Below the pieces are notes generated by a model. It saw nothing but the letters and a program-made list of their open reading frames with translations, was not told the DNA's origin and ran no database searches. From Flavobacterium sp. J49 (GTDB taxonomy: Bacteria; Bacteroidota; Bacteroidia; Flavobacteriales; Flavobacteriaceae), in NCBI RefSeq assembly GCF_011742145.1, contig NZ_JAAQQU010000098.1, forward strand, positions 182,919 through 246,918: a stretch of DNA of 64,000 bases. Reading direction: 5' to 3'. The stretch's first letter is position 1. Every line of letters begins with the position of its first letter. This document shows, piece by piece, positions 24,078-32,831 of the stretch. The position numbers and the translations under genes were made by a program.

Positions 24078-24757
24078 TGAAAGACTTACTCGAAATCTTG
24101 CGTCAAACCGAATCGGCTAAAGTCATTTCAAATGACATTGCTTATGCGGATTATGTGTCGTTGGATTTATCGGTGACCAATGAAAATTTGGCTGCTGAAA
24201 AATTAGCCACGGCTAAAGATTACGAGAATTACATTCAGAATTATTTAGAAAATCATCAAGCTCAAATTGCCTTTGGCGGTTATAACGAAATCCGTAATTT
24301 ATACCAAAGAAGTACTGTTTTCAAAAATAACAATACCGACGAACGCAACATTCACATTGGTTTAGATTTATGGATTAACGAATCGGCTCCCATTTATGCC
24401 GCGTTAGAAGGTAAAATCCACAGCTTTCAAAATAATGATGCCTTGGGTGATTATGGTCCGACGATTATTTTGGAGCACGAAATCGAAGGATTCACTTTCC
24501 ATACTTTGTACGGTCATTTGAGTTTGGATAGTTTAACCGGCAAAAAAGTAGGTGATTTTGTTAAGAAAGGCGAACAAATCGCTACCTTGGGCTTGCCTCC
24601 TATTAATGGTGATTATGCGCCGCATTTGCATTTTCAAATCATCATCGACATGGAAAATAAAAAAGGTGATTATCCAGGCGTTTGCAATTCAAAAACCTTA
24701 GCATTCTATTTGCGGAACTGTCCTGACCCGAATTTGTTATTAAAAATTAAATCATAA
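24077..24757 (+). CDS. M23-fold metallopeptidase-like protein without signal peptide
   Basis: The 226-aa protein has an M23/LytM domain at about 90-215 with the zinc motif HIGLDLW (HxxxD), the YGHLS segment and the final HLHFQI (HxH). Such enzymes normally cut peptidoglycan peptides outside the cell. Here the N-terminus (MKDLLEILRQTESAKVISND) is hydrophilic and there is no signal peptide or membrane helix, so the protein should be cytoplasmic unless exported another way. It is translationally coupled to fabD (one-base overlap). The metal ligands are complete, so it is probably an active hydrolase with an unusual location or substrate. Confidence 0.88.
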   Translation: MKDLLEILRQTESAKVISNDIAYADYVSLDLSVTNENLAAEKLATAKDYENYIQNYLENHQAQIAFGGYNEIRNLYQRSTVFKNNNTDERNIHIGLDLWINESAPIYAALEGKIHSFQNNDALGDYGPTIILEHEIEGFTFHTLYGHLSLDSLTGKKVGDFVKKGEQIATLGLPPINGDYAPHLHFQIIIDMENKKGDYPGVCNSKTLAFYLRNCPDPNLLLKIKS

Positions 24758-24762
24758 TTATC

Positions 24763-25020
24763 ATGAAGAAGTTAATTTTATCCTTTGCCTTGATAGCTTT
24801 ATTAGCTTCTTGCAAAGACGAAACTAAAGAAAAGCTTGATGCAGCTAAAGACGCAGTAACCGAAGAAGTAAAAGAAAAAATTGATTCGGCAAAAGTCAAA
24901 GCGGAGAGCAAATTAGATTCTTTAAAAGAAAAAACCAAAGCCGAAATTGACAGCGCTAAAATCAAAAGCGCCACCAAATTGGAAGAAGCCGCCAAAAAAT
25001 TAAAAGAATCGGCTAAATAG
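24763..25020 (+). CDS. Small helical lipoprotein
   Basis: The 85-aa product has a lipoprotein signal ending LLASCK, with the lipid-carrying cysteine at about residue 17. The mature part is a charged Lys/Glu/Ala helix of repeating KEKLDAAKDAV-like and KAEIDSAKIKSA-like units, resembling coiled-coil or apolipoprotein-like lipoproteins. It starts six bases after the M23-like gene. No specific family or function is recognised; a membrane-tethered helix in the periplasm is likely. A bidirectional terminator follows. Confidence 0.85.
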   Translation: MKKLILSFALIALLASCKDETKEKLDAAKDAVTEEVKEKIDSAKVKAESKLDSLKEKTKAEIDSAKIKSATKLEEAAKKLKESAK

Positions 25021-25025
25021 AAATT

Positions 25026-25056
25026 AAATCCTCATTAAAAGTGAGGATTTTTTATT
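25026..25056. terminator. Bidirectional terminator between lipoprotein and EamA genes
   Basis: AAATCCTCA and TGAGGATTT form a perfect 9-bp stem with a short AT loop, flanked by A and T tracts on the two sides. Confidence 0.8.
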
Positions 25057-25999
25057 TAGATTGCTTCGCCAGTTCGCTGTCGCTCGTGTCGGGCTGTTTA
25101 GACTTACCACGGGTTCGTTTGTAATTAGTAATAAATACACCCAAAATAATCAAGACAGTAGCAATGACAAAGTCGAAGGTAATCACTTCATCCAACAACA
25201 ACCAACCCAGGAAAACCGCAATAATAGTATTGATATAATTGAGTACAGAAACTTGAGTGGCTGTGACTCTTTTCAAAGCATAGTGGTAGGCGAAAAAAGC
25301 AATCACGGAGCCAAAAACGGAAAGGTATAAAGTAGCAAATATACTTCTCGAGCTCCACGCATTGAAATCCACATCAGGATTTAATATTAGCGCCAAAACA
25401 AACTGAATTATCGCAGCGATTGAAAATTGGTAAAATAAATTCAAAGCAATGTTATTCGACTTGTGCGTGTGCATTTTCGTGTAAACCGTTCCAACTGACC
25501 AAGATAAAATAGCAATACTCAAGTAAAAGATTCCGGTTTTGTAATTGGGATCTAAAATATCGCCTAAGCCATCTCTGAATATAAAAACGACCCCTAAGAA
25601 ACCCACCATTACACCCAGAAATCCTTTGATACTTGGTTTTTGTTGTCCAATCATGGTTCCGCCTAAAAAAACGACCAAGGGCGAAAGTGCACTGAGTATA
25701 GAAGTCAAACCACTCGGAACACTTTGCTCTGCAATGGTAGTAAAGCCATTGGCCAAAACAATCATCAAAATCGCCGGTATAAATTGGAGTTTAAAGTTTT
25801 CCCACCCAATCCAAGCCAATTGTTTTTTATACAATAAAATAACCAAAATTATCAAAGCCGCTAAACCTTGTCGGGTGGAAGTTATGTACCAAGGTTGCAT
25901 GGTTTCAACGGCGACACGAATGCCTAAATAAGTGGTACCCCAAACTACCGCTACTGTAAATAGACAGAATAATAATTTGAAATCGGGTTTTTCATTCAT
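25052..25999 (-). CDS. EamA family (drug/metabolite) transporter
   Basis: The 315-aa protein has about ten transmembrane helices in two EamA repeats. Patches such as VVWGTTYLGIRVAVETMQP (first helix) and FGSVIAFFAYHYALKRV with LLDEVITFDFVIA (second repeat) are typical of the DMT superfamily. A hydrophilic tail of about 25 residues rich in Lys and Ser ends the protein. The family exports amino acids, nucleobases or other small metabolites; the substrate here cannot be told. It is the last of three minus-strand genes after the DegT aminotransferase and galE. Confidence 0.94.
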   Translation of the reverse strand: MNEKPDFKLLFCLFTVAVVWGTTYLGIRVAVETMQPWYITSTRQGLAALIILVILLYKKQLAWIGWENFKLQFIPAILMIVLANGFTTIAEQSVPSGLTSILSALSPLVVFLGGTMIGQQKPSIKGFLGVMVGFLGVVFIFRDGLGDILDPNYKTGIFYLSIAILSWSVGTVYTKMHTHKSNNIALNLFYQFSIAAIIQFVLALILNPDVDFNAWSSRSIFATLYLSVFGSVIAFFAYHYALKRVTATQVSVLNYINTIIAVFLGWLLLDEVITFDFVIATVLIILGVFITNYKRTRGKSKQPDTSDSELAKQSK

Positions 26000-26043
26000 T
26001 TAAAAAAGAGATTTGCAACACTTAAGTTGCTGTTTTTAGAGTC

Positions 26044-27057
26044 TTAACTTCTAACTTTTTGCTCCCATTTCCAGGCAGAGGCCAAAGCTTCTTCTAAAGA
26101 CAATTCAGTCTTCCATCCCAGAACTTCTCTTGCTTTATCAGTATTGGCGTATGCCTGAATCACATCGCCTTCTCTTCGAGCTACCATTTTATAAGGTAAT
26201 TTTTGTCCGGATACTTTTTCGAATGCCTGAATTACTTGCAAAACAGAGCTTCCGGTGCCGGTTCCTAAGTTGAAGGTTTCTACTTTCTCTAAATTTTGTT
26301 GGTCTAATAAACGTTGTAAAGCCACAACGTGTGCTTTCGCCAAATCTACTACATGAATATAATCGCGAATACAAGTGCCGTCAAGCGTTGGATAATCATT
26401 CCCGAAAACCGATAATTCCTGACGTAAACCCATGGCGGTTTGGGTGATAAATGGCACTAAATTTTGCGGTACACCTAAGGGTAATTCACCAATTTCAGCG
26501 CTTGGATGTGCTCCGATTGGATTAAAGTAGCGAAGTAAAATGGAATTTAAATTGGTAACTCTGGCAACATCCACAATAATTTCTTCCCCAATTTGCTTGG
26601 TATTTCCGTAAGGAGATATTGCCGGCTGTATCGAAGCATCTTCGGTAATTGGCATGACTTCAGCCTGACCGTAAACCGTGCAGGAAGAACTGAAAATAAA
26701 ATTAGCTTGTGGCAATGTTGTGAGTTCTTGCAATACGTAAACCAACGCATTGATGTTGTTCTCGTAGTACAATAAAGGATTTTCGACACTCTCACCTACC
26801 GCTTTTGAGGCTGCAAAATGAATAACGCCTACTACATCATGGTGCTTTTTGAAGAAATTTTGAACCGCTGCTTTTTCTCTTAAATCGATGTTTTCAAAAA
26901 AAGGCTTTTTCCCGGTTATCTTTTCAATCCCATCTAAAACCGCAATGGATGAATTTGACAAATTATCAATCACTACTACTTCAAAACCTTGGTTTTGCAA
27001 TTCAACCACGGTATGTGAACCTATAAATCCTAATCCGCCTGTTACTACTACTTTCAT
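26044..27057 (-). CDS. galE: UDP-glucose 4-epimerase
   Basis: The 337-aa short-chain dehydrogenase/reductase has the NAD motif GGLGFIGSH at the N-terminus, the catalytic SSCTVYG and the YGNTK (YxxxK) pair, and the LRYFNPIGAHPS region of GalE. It interconverts UDP-glucose and UDP-galactose for glycan synthesis. It is followed, on the same strand, by the EamA transporter and preceded by a DegT aminotransferase, with KdtA beyond, so the neighbourhood is surface-polysaccharide related. The gap upstream is a low-complexity repeat. Confidence 0.96.
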   Translation of the reverse strand: MKVVVTGGLGFIGSHTVVELQNQGFEVVVIDNLSNSSIAVLDGIEKITGKKPFFENIDLREKAAVQNFFKKHHDVVGVIHFAASKAVGESVENPLLYYENNINALVYVLQELTTLPQANFIFSSSCTVYGQAEVMPITEDASIQPAISPYGNTKQIGEEIIVDVARVTNLNSILLRYFNPIGAHPSAEIGELPLGVPQNLVPFITQTAMGLRQELSVFGNDYPTLDGTCIRDYIHVVDLAKAHVVALQRLLDQQNLEKVETFNLGTGTGSSVLQVIQAFEKVSGQKLPYKMVARREGDVIQAYANTDKAREVLGWKTELSLEEALASAWKWEQKVRS

Positions 27058-27064
27058 AAATTAA

Positions 27065-27132
27065 GTTGTCGGTTGTTGGTTGTCGGTTGTTAGATGAAAA
27101 ACCATCAACTATCAACCATAAACCATCAACTA
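27065..27132. repeat. Low-complexity inverted array (GGTTGT / ATCAACCA units)
   Basis: The galE-DegT gap consists of short degenerate repeats: a left part of GTTGTCGGTTGTTGGTTG-type units and a right part of ACCATCAACTATCAACC-type units, which are roughly inverse to each other and could fold into an imperfect hairpin. The right end runs into the stop codon of the DegT gene. Confidence 0.65.
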
Positions 27133-28260
27133 TTTTAAAAACTCTAAAACGCTGTCGGTGATGAATTTAATTTGTTCGTCATCTAATTCGGTGTGCATTG
27201 GCAATGAAATTACTTCTTTTACCAACTGATTAGTTACCGGAAAATCTTCCTCTTTGTAACGTGAATCCGCATAAGCTTTCTGACTGTGCAACGGAATCGG
27301 ATAATAAATCGCGCACGGAATTCCTTTCGCCAATAAATGTTCCATCAAACCATTTCTGTCGGCATCAATAATTCTCAATGTATATTGGTGGAAAACGTGG
27401 CAATCACAGATATCACAAATCGTTGGTGCAATAATATTTTTATGGCCTTCAAAGGCTGCCGAGTATTTACGAGCCGCATCTTGACGCGCTTTTCCATAAG
27501 CATCTAAGAAAGGCAATTTAGCATTCAAAACACCGGCTTGAATACTATCTAAACGAGAATTTACGCCTACTACATCATGGTGATAACGCACATACATTCC
27601 GTGATTTACTATTCCTCTGATTTTGTGTGCCAATGCATCATCGTTGGTAAAAATGGCACCACCATCGCCGTAACAACCTAAGTTTTTAGAAGGGAAAAAT
27701 GAGGTTGAAGCTACGTGACCAATCGTTCCCGCTTTCTTTTTAGTACCGTCAGAGAATTTACAGTTGGCGCCAATGGCTTGGGCATTGTCTTCAATTACAT
27801 ATAAATTATGTTCTTTGGCAATCGCCATAATGGCTTCCATGTTGGCAGCGCGACCAAACAAATGTACAGGTACAATGGCTTTGGTTTTGGGCGTAATCGC
27901 TTTCTTGATCGCCTCGATAGAAATGTTCATATTTACGATATCCACATCCACCAAAACCGGAGTCAATTGTAACAATGCAATTACTTCAACAGTGGCGGCA
28001 AACGTAAAATCGGCAGTAATGACTTCATCGCCCGGTTTTAAATCCAAGCCCATCATAGCAATTTGCAAAGCATCAGTTCCGTTGGCACAAGGAATCACGT
28101 GTTTCACGTCTAAATATTCCTCAAGATTTTTCTGAAATTCGTGAACCAATGGTCCGTTAATATAAGTAGTAGTATCTAAAACCTCCTGAATCGAAGCGTT
28201 TACGGTGTCTTTTATTTTTTCGTATTGACTTTTTAAGTCAACCATCTGAATTTTTCTCAT
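27130..28260 (-). CDS. DegT/DnrJ/EryC1/StrS sugar aminotransferase
   Basis: The 376-aa PLP enzyme shows the hallmark segments IPCANGTDALQIAM (cofactor phosphate), GDEVITADFTFAATVEVI, VHLFGRAANM and VIEDNAQAIGA (the Asp of the cofactor site), and SFFPSKNLGCYGDGGAIF with the Schiff-base lysine. These enzymes aminate nucleotide-linked keto-sugars in lipopolysaccharide or glycan precursors. It is upstream of galE on the same strand. A -7 box (CAAAAGTA, 28282-28289) precedes it. The exact sugar is unknown. Confidence 0.95.
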   Translation of the reverse strand: MRKIQMVDLKSQYEKIKDTVNASIQEVLDTTTYINGPLVHEFQKNLEEYLDVKHVIPCANGTDALQIAMMGLDLKPGDEVITADFTFAATVEVIALLQLTPVLVDVDIVNMNISIEAIKKAITPKTKAIVPVHLFGRAANMEAIMAIAKEHNLYVIEDNAQAIGANCKFSDGTKKKAGTIGHVASTSFFPSKNLGCYGDGGAIFTNDDALAHKIRGIVNHGMYVRYHHDVVGVNSRLDSIQAGVLNAKLPFLDAYGKARQDAARKYSAAFEGHKNIIAPTICDICDCHVFHQYTLRIIDADRNGLMEHLLAKGIPCAIYYPIPLHSQKAYADSRYKEEDFPVTNQLVKEVISLPMHTELDDEQIKFITDSVLEFLK

Positions 28261-28281
28261 GTTCTAAAAAATTATGAGTAG

Positions 28282-28289
28282 CAAAAGTA
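28282..28289 (-). promoter_or_regulatory. -7 box upstream of the DegT gene
   Basis: CAAAAGTA on the plus strand is TACTTTTG on the minus strand, matching TAnnTTTG, about 22 bases before the ATG. Confidence 0.45.
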
Positions 28290-28356
28290 AGAAATTCTGA
28301 AGTAGAATTCCATGTTCCGTAAAAGAAACGTATTTTAGCGCATCAAAATTTTAGGG

Positions 28357-29598
28357 ATGTTTTTTTTATACAATATTTTACTGGTTTTGGCTTCACAACT
28401 TGTGAAAGTATTGGCACTTTTCAGTCCCAAAATAAAACTGTTTGTCAACGGCAGAAAAAGTGTTTTTGAAACTTTAGCGGCCAAAATTAATCACAAAGAT
28501 CAAACCATTTGGTTTCATGCGGCTTCTTTAGGCGAATACGAACAAGGGTTGCCGGTCATGGAACGCATCAAGCAGGAATTTCCAAATCACAAAATTGTAC
28601 TGACTTTTTTCTCGCCTTCGGGTTATGAAGTTCGCAAAAACAATCCGATTGCGGATGTAACGGTTTATTTGCCTTTGGACACCCAATTGAACGCTCAAGA
28701 ATTTTTGAAATGGGTTCATCCCGACTTGGTTTTCTTTATAAAATATGAATATTGGCCGAATTATTTGAATGAATTGAAGAAATCGAATATCAAAACCTAT
28801 TTGATTTCCGGGATTTTCAGAGAGAAGCAAGCTTTTTTCAAGTGGTATGGCGGATTTTATCGCAATGCATTGAAAACCTTTGACTACTTTTTTGTCCAAA
28901 ATGAAAGCTCTAAAAAATTGCTTCAATCTTTGGGTTACCAAAATGTAAAAATTTCAGGCGATACACGATTTGACCGAGTGGTTTCTATTTTAGAGCGGAA
29001 CAATTCGTTGGATTTTATAGCACAATTTAAAAACAATACCACAACGATTGTCATTGGAAGTTCTTGGCCCAAAGACGAAAATTTATTGGTGAACTTTATC
29101 AACCAAGCCAATGCCGATGTCAAGTTCATCATCGCACCGCATAACATTAAAACGGAACAAATTTCGAATCTTCAATCTCAAATTACAAAATCAACTGTTT
29201 TATTTTCGGAAAAGGAAAACCGAAATTTGACCGAATTTCAAGTTTTTATCATTGACACCATCGGTATTTTGACCAAAATTTACAGTTATGCTGATATTGC
29301 TTATGTTGGCGGCGGCTTTGGTAATCCGGGCGTGCACAATATTTTAGAACCGGCAACTTTTGGAATTCCGATTGTGGTTGGTCCGAATTATTCGCATTTT
29401 GCAGAAGCTACGGCCTTGGTTAATATGGAAGGTTGTATCTCCATTTCAAATCAAAGTGAGCTCAATGATGCTTTGCAAAATTTAATTTCAAACGAAGACA
29501 TTCGCCATGAAAAAGGACACATTTGCGAGACTTTTGTCCAAATGAATATCGGCGCCACCGATGTTATTTTGAGGCATATTTGTAACAACTCAAACTAA
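28357..29598 (+). CDS. waaA: 3-deoxy-D-manno-octulosonic acid (Kdo) transferase
   Basis: The 413-aa GT-B glycosyltransferase begins with a membrane-anchoring helix and contains WFHAASLGEYEQGLPVM, TFFSPSGYEVRKN, FFIKYEYWPN and, in the C-terminal half, YVGGGFGNPGVHNILEPATFG, all characteristic of KdtA/WaaA. It adds Kdo to lipid A on the cytoplasmic face of the inner membrane. In line with a Gram-negative envelope, it sits by sugar-nucleotide genes. A single Kdo transferase gene is typical for flavobacteria. Confidence 0.96.
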   Translation: MFFLYNILLVLASQLVKVLALFSPKIKLFVNGRKSVFETLAAKINHKDQTIWFHAASLGEYEQGLPVMERIKQEFPNHKIVLTFFSPSGYEVRKNNPIADVTVYLPLDTQLNAQEFLKWVHPDLVFFIKYEYWPNYLNELKKSNIKTYLISGIFREKQAFFKWYGGFYRNALKTFDYFFVQNESSKKLLQSLGYQNVKISGDTRFDRVVSILERNNSLDFIAQFKNNTTTIVIGSSWPKDENLLVNFINQANADVKFIIAPHNIKTEQISNLQSQITKSTVLFSEKENRNLTEFQVFIIDTIGILTKIYSYADIAYVGGGFGNPGVHNILEPATFGIPIVVGPNYSHFAEATALVNMEGCISISNQSELNDALQNLISNEDIRHEKGHICETFVQMNIGATDVILRHICNNSN

Positions 29599-29634
29599 AA
29601 ACAAACAAATAAACTTAACAAACAAACCAAGCTC

Positions 29635-31779
29635 ATGAAATTTTTAAGACTTCTTCTCTTATTTGTTTTTGTTCAAACCCAGGCCCAACAAGGCGGCATG
29701 TGGATTCCTTCTTTATTGAAAGGAATGAACGAAACCGAAATGAAAAATTTAGGCATGAAAATCAGTGCCGATGACATTTATGCTGTCAATAAATCCAGTT
29801 TAAAAGATGCCGTACCTCATTTTGACGGTGGTTGTACTGCAGAAGTCATATCCGACAAAGGATTGATTTTAACCAATCACCACTGTGGTTATGACAACAT
29901 TCAAAGTCATTCCACGGTTGAGCACGATTACTTGACTGATGGTTTTTGGGCTTATAAAATGGAAGACGAATTGCCCAACAAGGACTTATTTGTAACCTTC
30001 ATCATTCGAATTGAAGATGTAACTACAAAGGTTCTTGAAGGCGTAACAAGTTTGTCCTCTGAAACAGAAAAGCAGAAAAAAATTCAAGAAAATATAGGTG
30101 TTTTGAGTCGAACATTACCCAAAGAATCTTGGCAGGAAAACAGCATCAGAACGTTTTATGACGGCAACCAATACCTCTTATTTGTAACCGAAACTTTCCG
30201 CGATGTGCGTTTAGTTGGCGCACCACCAAGTTCTATTGGAAAATTCGGTTCCGATACGGACAACTGGGTTTGGCCAAGACATACCGGTGATTTTTCATTG
30301 TTTAGAATTTATGCCGATAAAAACAATCGCCCGGCGGCTTACTCTCCCGAAAATGTTCCTTACAAGCCCAAATATTTCTTCCCTATTTCTATCAAAGGAT
30401 TGAAAGAAAATGATTTTACCATGGTAATGGGTTATCCGGGAAGAACCCAAGAATATTTACCGGCAGTGGCTGTTGAGCAAATTGTAACCACTTTGAATCC
30501 GGCTAAAGTTGAGATTCGCGATGCCGCATTGAAAGTGCAAAACGAATTCATGCGAAAAGACAACGCGATTAAAATTCAATACGCCTCTAAAAATGCCAGC
30601 ATGGCCAATTCCTGGAAAAAATGGATGGGCGAAACCAAAGGATTGAAAAAATCTAATGCTGTAGGTATTAAAAAAGAATTTGAAGCCGGCTTTCAGCAAA
30701 AAGTAACCGCTGCCGGAAAACAAGCAGAATATGGTAATTTATTGGCTGATTTTGAAAAAAATTACGCAGAAATCAGAGACTATGCTTTGGCCAGAGATGT
30801 ATTTACAGAAGTGGCTTTGCGCAACACTGAAATTCTGAGTTTGGGCTATAAATTATACCAGTTAGAGCAAATTTACAACACCAAAGGAGAGCAATCTTTC
30901 AATGACCGAAGAAACAATTTAATCAATGGTTTAGGCGATTTTTACAAAGATTTTAATGCGAATGTTGACGAAAAAGTCTTTGAAAAATTGATAGAAATTT
31001 ACGCGAAAAAATATCCGAAACAGTTTTTGCCTAGTGCTTTTGAAAATGTCAATGCTACAAGTTTGGCTACCGAAGTTTTTACACAATCGCAACTGGTGAG
31101 TTATGACAAAATAAAAGTATTACTAACCGGTGAAAGCAAAACCGTTTTAGAAAACTTGAATAAAGACAAAGGATTCCAAGTGATTAAAGCCATGGCGGAT
31201 GGTTATTTGAAAAACGTGGCACCAAAATATGATGAAATCAATTTGAGAAATGTGGCCACACAAAGAACGTATATGAAAGCCATTTTAGAATTGAGCCAAA
31301 AGTCAGACCGAATTTTCCCGGATGCTAACAGTACTTTTAGAGTGACTTACGGTAAGATTAAAGGGTACAAGCCTAATGATGCAGTGGTTTACGAACCGTT
31401 TACTTATTTAGACGGTGTGATGGAGAAATACATTCCGGGTGATTATGAATTTGATGTTCCTCAAAAACTAATAGATTTATACAATACTAAGGACTACGGA
31501 AATTACGGTGTGAAAGGCAAAATGCCGGTAGCGTTTATAGCTACAAATCACACCACAGGAGGAAACTCCGGTAGCCCGGCACTTGATGCTAACGGAAATT
31601 TAATTGGCCTGAATTTTGACAGAGTATGGGAAGGAACAATGAGCGACATTTATTACTCTCCTGAAATATGCCGAAACATCATGGTTGACATCCGTTATGT
31701 ATTGTTTGTAATCGATAAATTTGCCGGTGCGGATAATTTAATCAAAGAGATGAAAATTATAACTCCAAAGAAAAAATAG
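29635..31779 (+). CDS. S46 dipeptidyl-peptidase, DPP11-like (acidic P1)
   Basis: The 714-aa exopeptidase has a signal peptide (about 1-18) and a split chymotrypsin-like catalytic domain: His in TNHHCGY (about 83), a following Asp near 225, and the nucleophile S645 in GGNSGSP, with a large helical cap domain between. The residue 18 after the serine is arginine (FDRVWEG, R663). In Porphyromonas DPP11 an arginine at this place binds Asp/Glu in P1, whereas DPP7 has glycine. So a preference for acidic residues is inferred. It releases dipeptides from proteins in the periplasm for nutrition. Confidence 0.93.
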   Translation: MKFLRLLLLFVFVQTQAQQGGMWIPSLLKGMNETEMKNLGMKISADDIYAVNKSSLKDAVPHFDGGCTAEVISDKGLILTNHHCGYDNIQSHSTVEHDYLTDGFWAYKMEDELPNKDLFVTFIIRIEDVTTKVLEGVTSLSSETEKQKKIQENIGVLSRTLPKESWQENSIRTFYDGNQYLLFVTETFRDVRLVGAPPSSIGKFGSDTDNWVWPRHTGDFSLFRIYADKNNRPAAYSPENVPYKPKYFFPISIKGLKENDFTMVMGYPGRTQEYLPAVAVEQIVTTLNPAKVEIRDAALKVQNEFMRKDNAIKIQYASKNASMANSWKKWMGETKGLKKSNAVGIKKEFEAGFQQKVTAAGKQAEYGNLLADFEKNYAEIRDYALARDVFTEVALRNTEILSLGYKLYQLEQIYNTKGEQSFNDRRNNLINGLGDFYKDFNANVDEKVFEKLIEIYAKKYPKQFLPSAFENVNATSLATEVFTQSQLVSYDKIKVLLTGESKTVLENLNKDKGFQVIKAMADGYLKNVAPKYDEINLRNVATQRTYMKAILELSQKSDRIFPDANSTFRVTYGKIKGYKPNDAVVYEPFTYLDGVMEKYIPGDYEFDVPQKLIDLYNTKDYGNYGVKGKMPVAFIATNHTTGGNSGSPALDANGNLIGLNFDRVWEGTMSDIYYSPEICRNIMVDIRYVLFVIDKFAGADNLIKEMKIITPKKK

Positions 31780-31892
31780 AAGAAATTAAGCAATTCTTAA
31801 GCTTTGGCATGATTGTTGTGAAGTAAAAACCGAAGCAAAATAGAGATTTTTAAAAAAAGTTAAATAAAAGTTTTTCCAAATAAAAAAATTTA

Positions 31893-31900
31893 TATCTTTG
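31893..31900 (+). promoter_or_regulatory. -7 box upstream of the Ala/Pro lipoprotein
   Basis: TATCTTTG fits TAnnTTTG, 37 bases before the ATG at 31938. Confidence 0.5.
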
Positions 31901-31937
31901 CTCCGAATTAATAATTAACCTTTTATAATTAAGTAAG

Positions 31938-32132
31938 ATGAAAAAAGTATTTTTAAGTTTAGCTGTTGTTGCTGCATTAACTGTAGTATCTTGTAAACAA
32001 GCTGAGGCTACTGACGCTGCTGCTGCTGATACAACTGTAGTTGATTCTCCAGCTGTTGAAACTCCAGAAGTTGCTGTTGATTCTCCAGCAGTTGATTCTC
32101 CAGCAGTTGAAGCTCCAGCTGAAAAAAAATAA
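31938..32132 (+). CDS. Small Ala/Val/Pro-rich lipoprotein
   Basis: The 64-aa product has a lipoprotein signal ending VVSCK and a mature part of low complexity made from repeats such as VDSPAVE and AVDSPAV, ending in KK. It is mostly acidic, Ala-, Val- and Pro-rich and probably unstructured. It is flanked by a clear -7 box and a strong terminator, so it is an independent, probably well expressed unit. I know of no function; small lipoproteins of this kind are common in flavobacteria. Confidence 0.85.
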   Translation: MKKVFLSLAVVAALTVVSCKQAEATDAAAADTTVVDSPAVETPEVAVDSPAVDSPAVEAPAEKK

Positions 32133-32160
32133 TTAGTAACTAATTATTTTTAAAAGAATT

Positions 32161-32191
32161 AAAGCCACGCAATGCGTGGCTTTCTTTTTTT
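32161..32191 (+). terminator. Strong terminator after the small lipoprotein
   Basis: AAAGCCACGC and GCGTGGCTTT form a perfect 10-bp stem around AAT, followed by CTTTTTTT. Confidence 0.9.
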
Positions 32192-32212
32192 ATATAAACT
32201 CCAAAAAAAAAA

Positions 32213-32563
32213 TTACAGCTCTGAAAAAATAGAGTCTCCGGCTGAAAAATCAAGAATTTCAGCTTTAGAACCGTATTTAACAATCTCCGAAATCCCTTTT
32301 TGCATCATCAACTCCGTCGAGTACTTTCGGCTCGTCGCCAAAACCGTTTCGGCCTTCATCAACTTAAAAAAACACTTGCCTTTAGCGGTTTTAAACCTAA
32401 GAAACCGACAAGCATCGATCGAAACCCTGAAATCCTCGATAGCTTCCTCACATTCAAAACGAAGTTCGTAATCGGCACTGGTAAAAATAGTCTTCCCTTT
32501 CCTGGAGACAAACTCAAATTTGTAAAGGTCATTCAATCTTTTAGTGATAACAAAAGTTCCCAT
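32213..32563 (-). CDS. DUF1508 (YegP-like) protein
   Basis: The 116-aa protein contains two YegP/DUF1508 units: one near the start (FVITKRLNDLYKFEFVSRKG, then ILTSADYELRFECEEAIE-like sequence) and a second at about 60-110 (CFFKLMKAETVLATSRKYST). The family is a small beta-alpha fold of unknown function. It has no signal peptide. Convergent with the lipoprotein gene. Downstream on the same strand nothing follows before the terminator of that gene. Confidence 0.85.
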   Translation of the reverse strand: MGTFVITKRLNDLYKFEFVSRKGKTIFTSADYELRFECEEAIEDFRVSIDACRFLRFKTAKGKCFFKLMKAETVLATSRKYSTELMMQKGISEIVKYGSKAEILDFSAGDSIFSEL

Positions 32564-32583
32564 AAGAATTTAAAGTAATTAAA

Positions 32584-32613
32584 ATAAAAAAAGTCCCTAA
32601 TGTTAATTAGAGG
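32584..32613 (-). terminator. Degenerate copy of the tRNA-Leu terminator
   Basis: Read on the minus strand, CCTCTAAT-TAAC-ATTAGGGA with one mismatch is followed by a run of T. It resembles the perfect hairpin at 32703-32731, so it may be a decayed duplicate of it. The stretch between the two (32614-32702) has no recognisable gene. Confidence 0.4.
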
Positions 32614-32702
32614 CTTTTGCTTTCAAAGCAGCTTCGAAGTTACGAAGTTGAATCCGCAAAAGCTACAGTCATATTTAAAAATCAAAGTGAAAAACATAAA
32701 AA

Positions 32703-32731
32703 AAGCCTCTAACATAAAGTTAGAGGCTTTG
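32703..32731 (-). terminator. Terminator of the tRNA-Gly/tRNA-Leu unit
   Basis: On the minus strand AGCCTCTAAC and GTTAGAGGCT form a perfect 10-bp stem around a five-base loop and are followed by a T tract directly after the tRNA-Leu gene. Confidence 0.8.
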
Positions 32732-32817
32732 TACTCAAGGCGGGACTTGAACCCGCACGAACATTGCTGTTCACTGGATTTTAAGTCCAGCGTGTCTACC
32801 AATTTCACCACTCGAGC
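32732..32817 (-). tRNA. tRNA-Leu(TAA)
   Basis: The minus strand folds as an 86-nt tRNA with a long variable arm. The acceptor GCTCGAG pairs with CTTGAGT (two G-T), the anticodon stem CTGGA/TCCAG holds anticodon TAA, and the T arm reads GCGGGTTCAAGTCCCGC. CCA is not encoded. It is transcribed after tRNA-Gly from the same promoter. Confidence 0.95.
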
Positions 32818-32831
32818 ATTATAAGTAGTTG

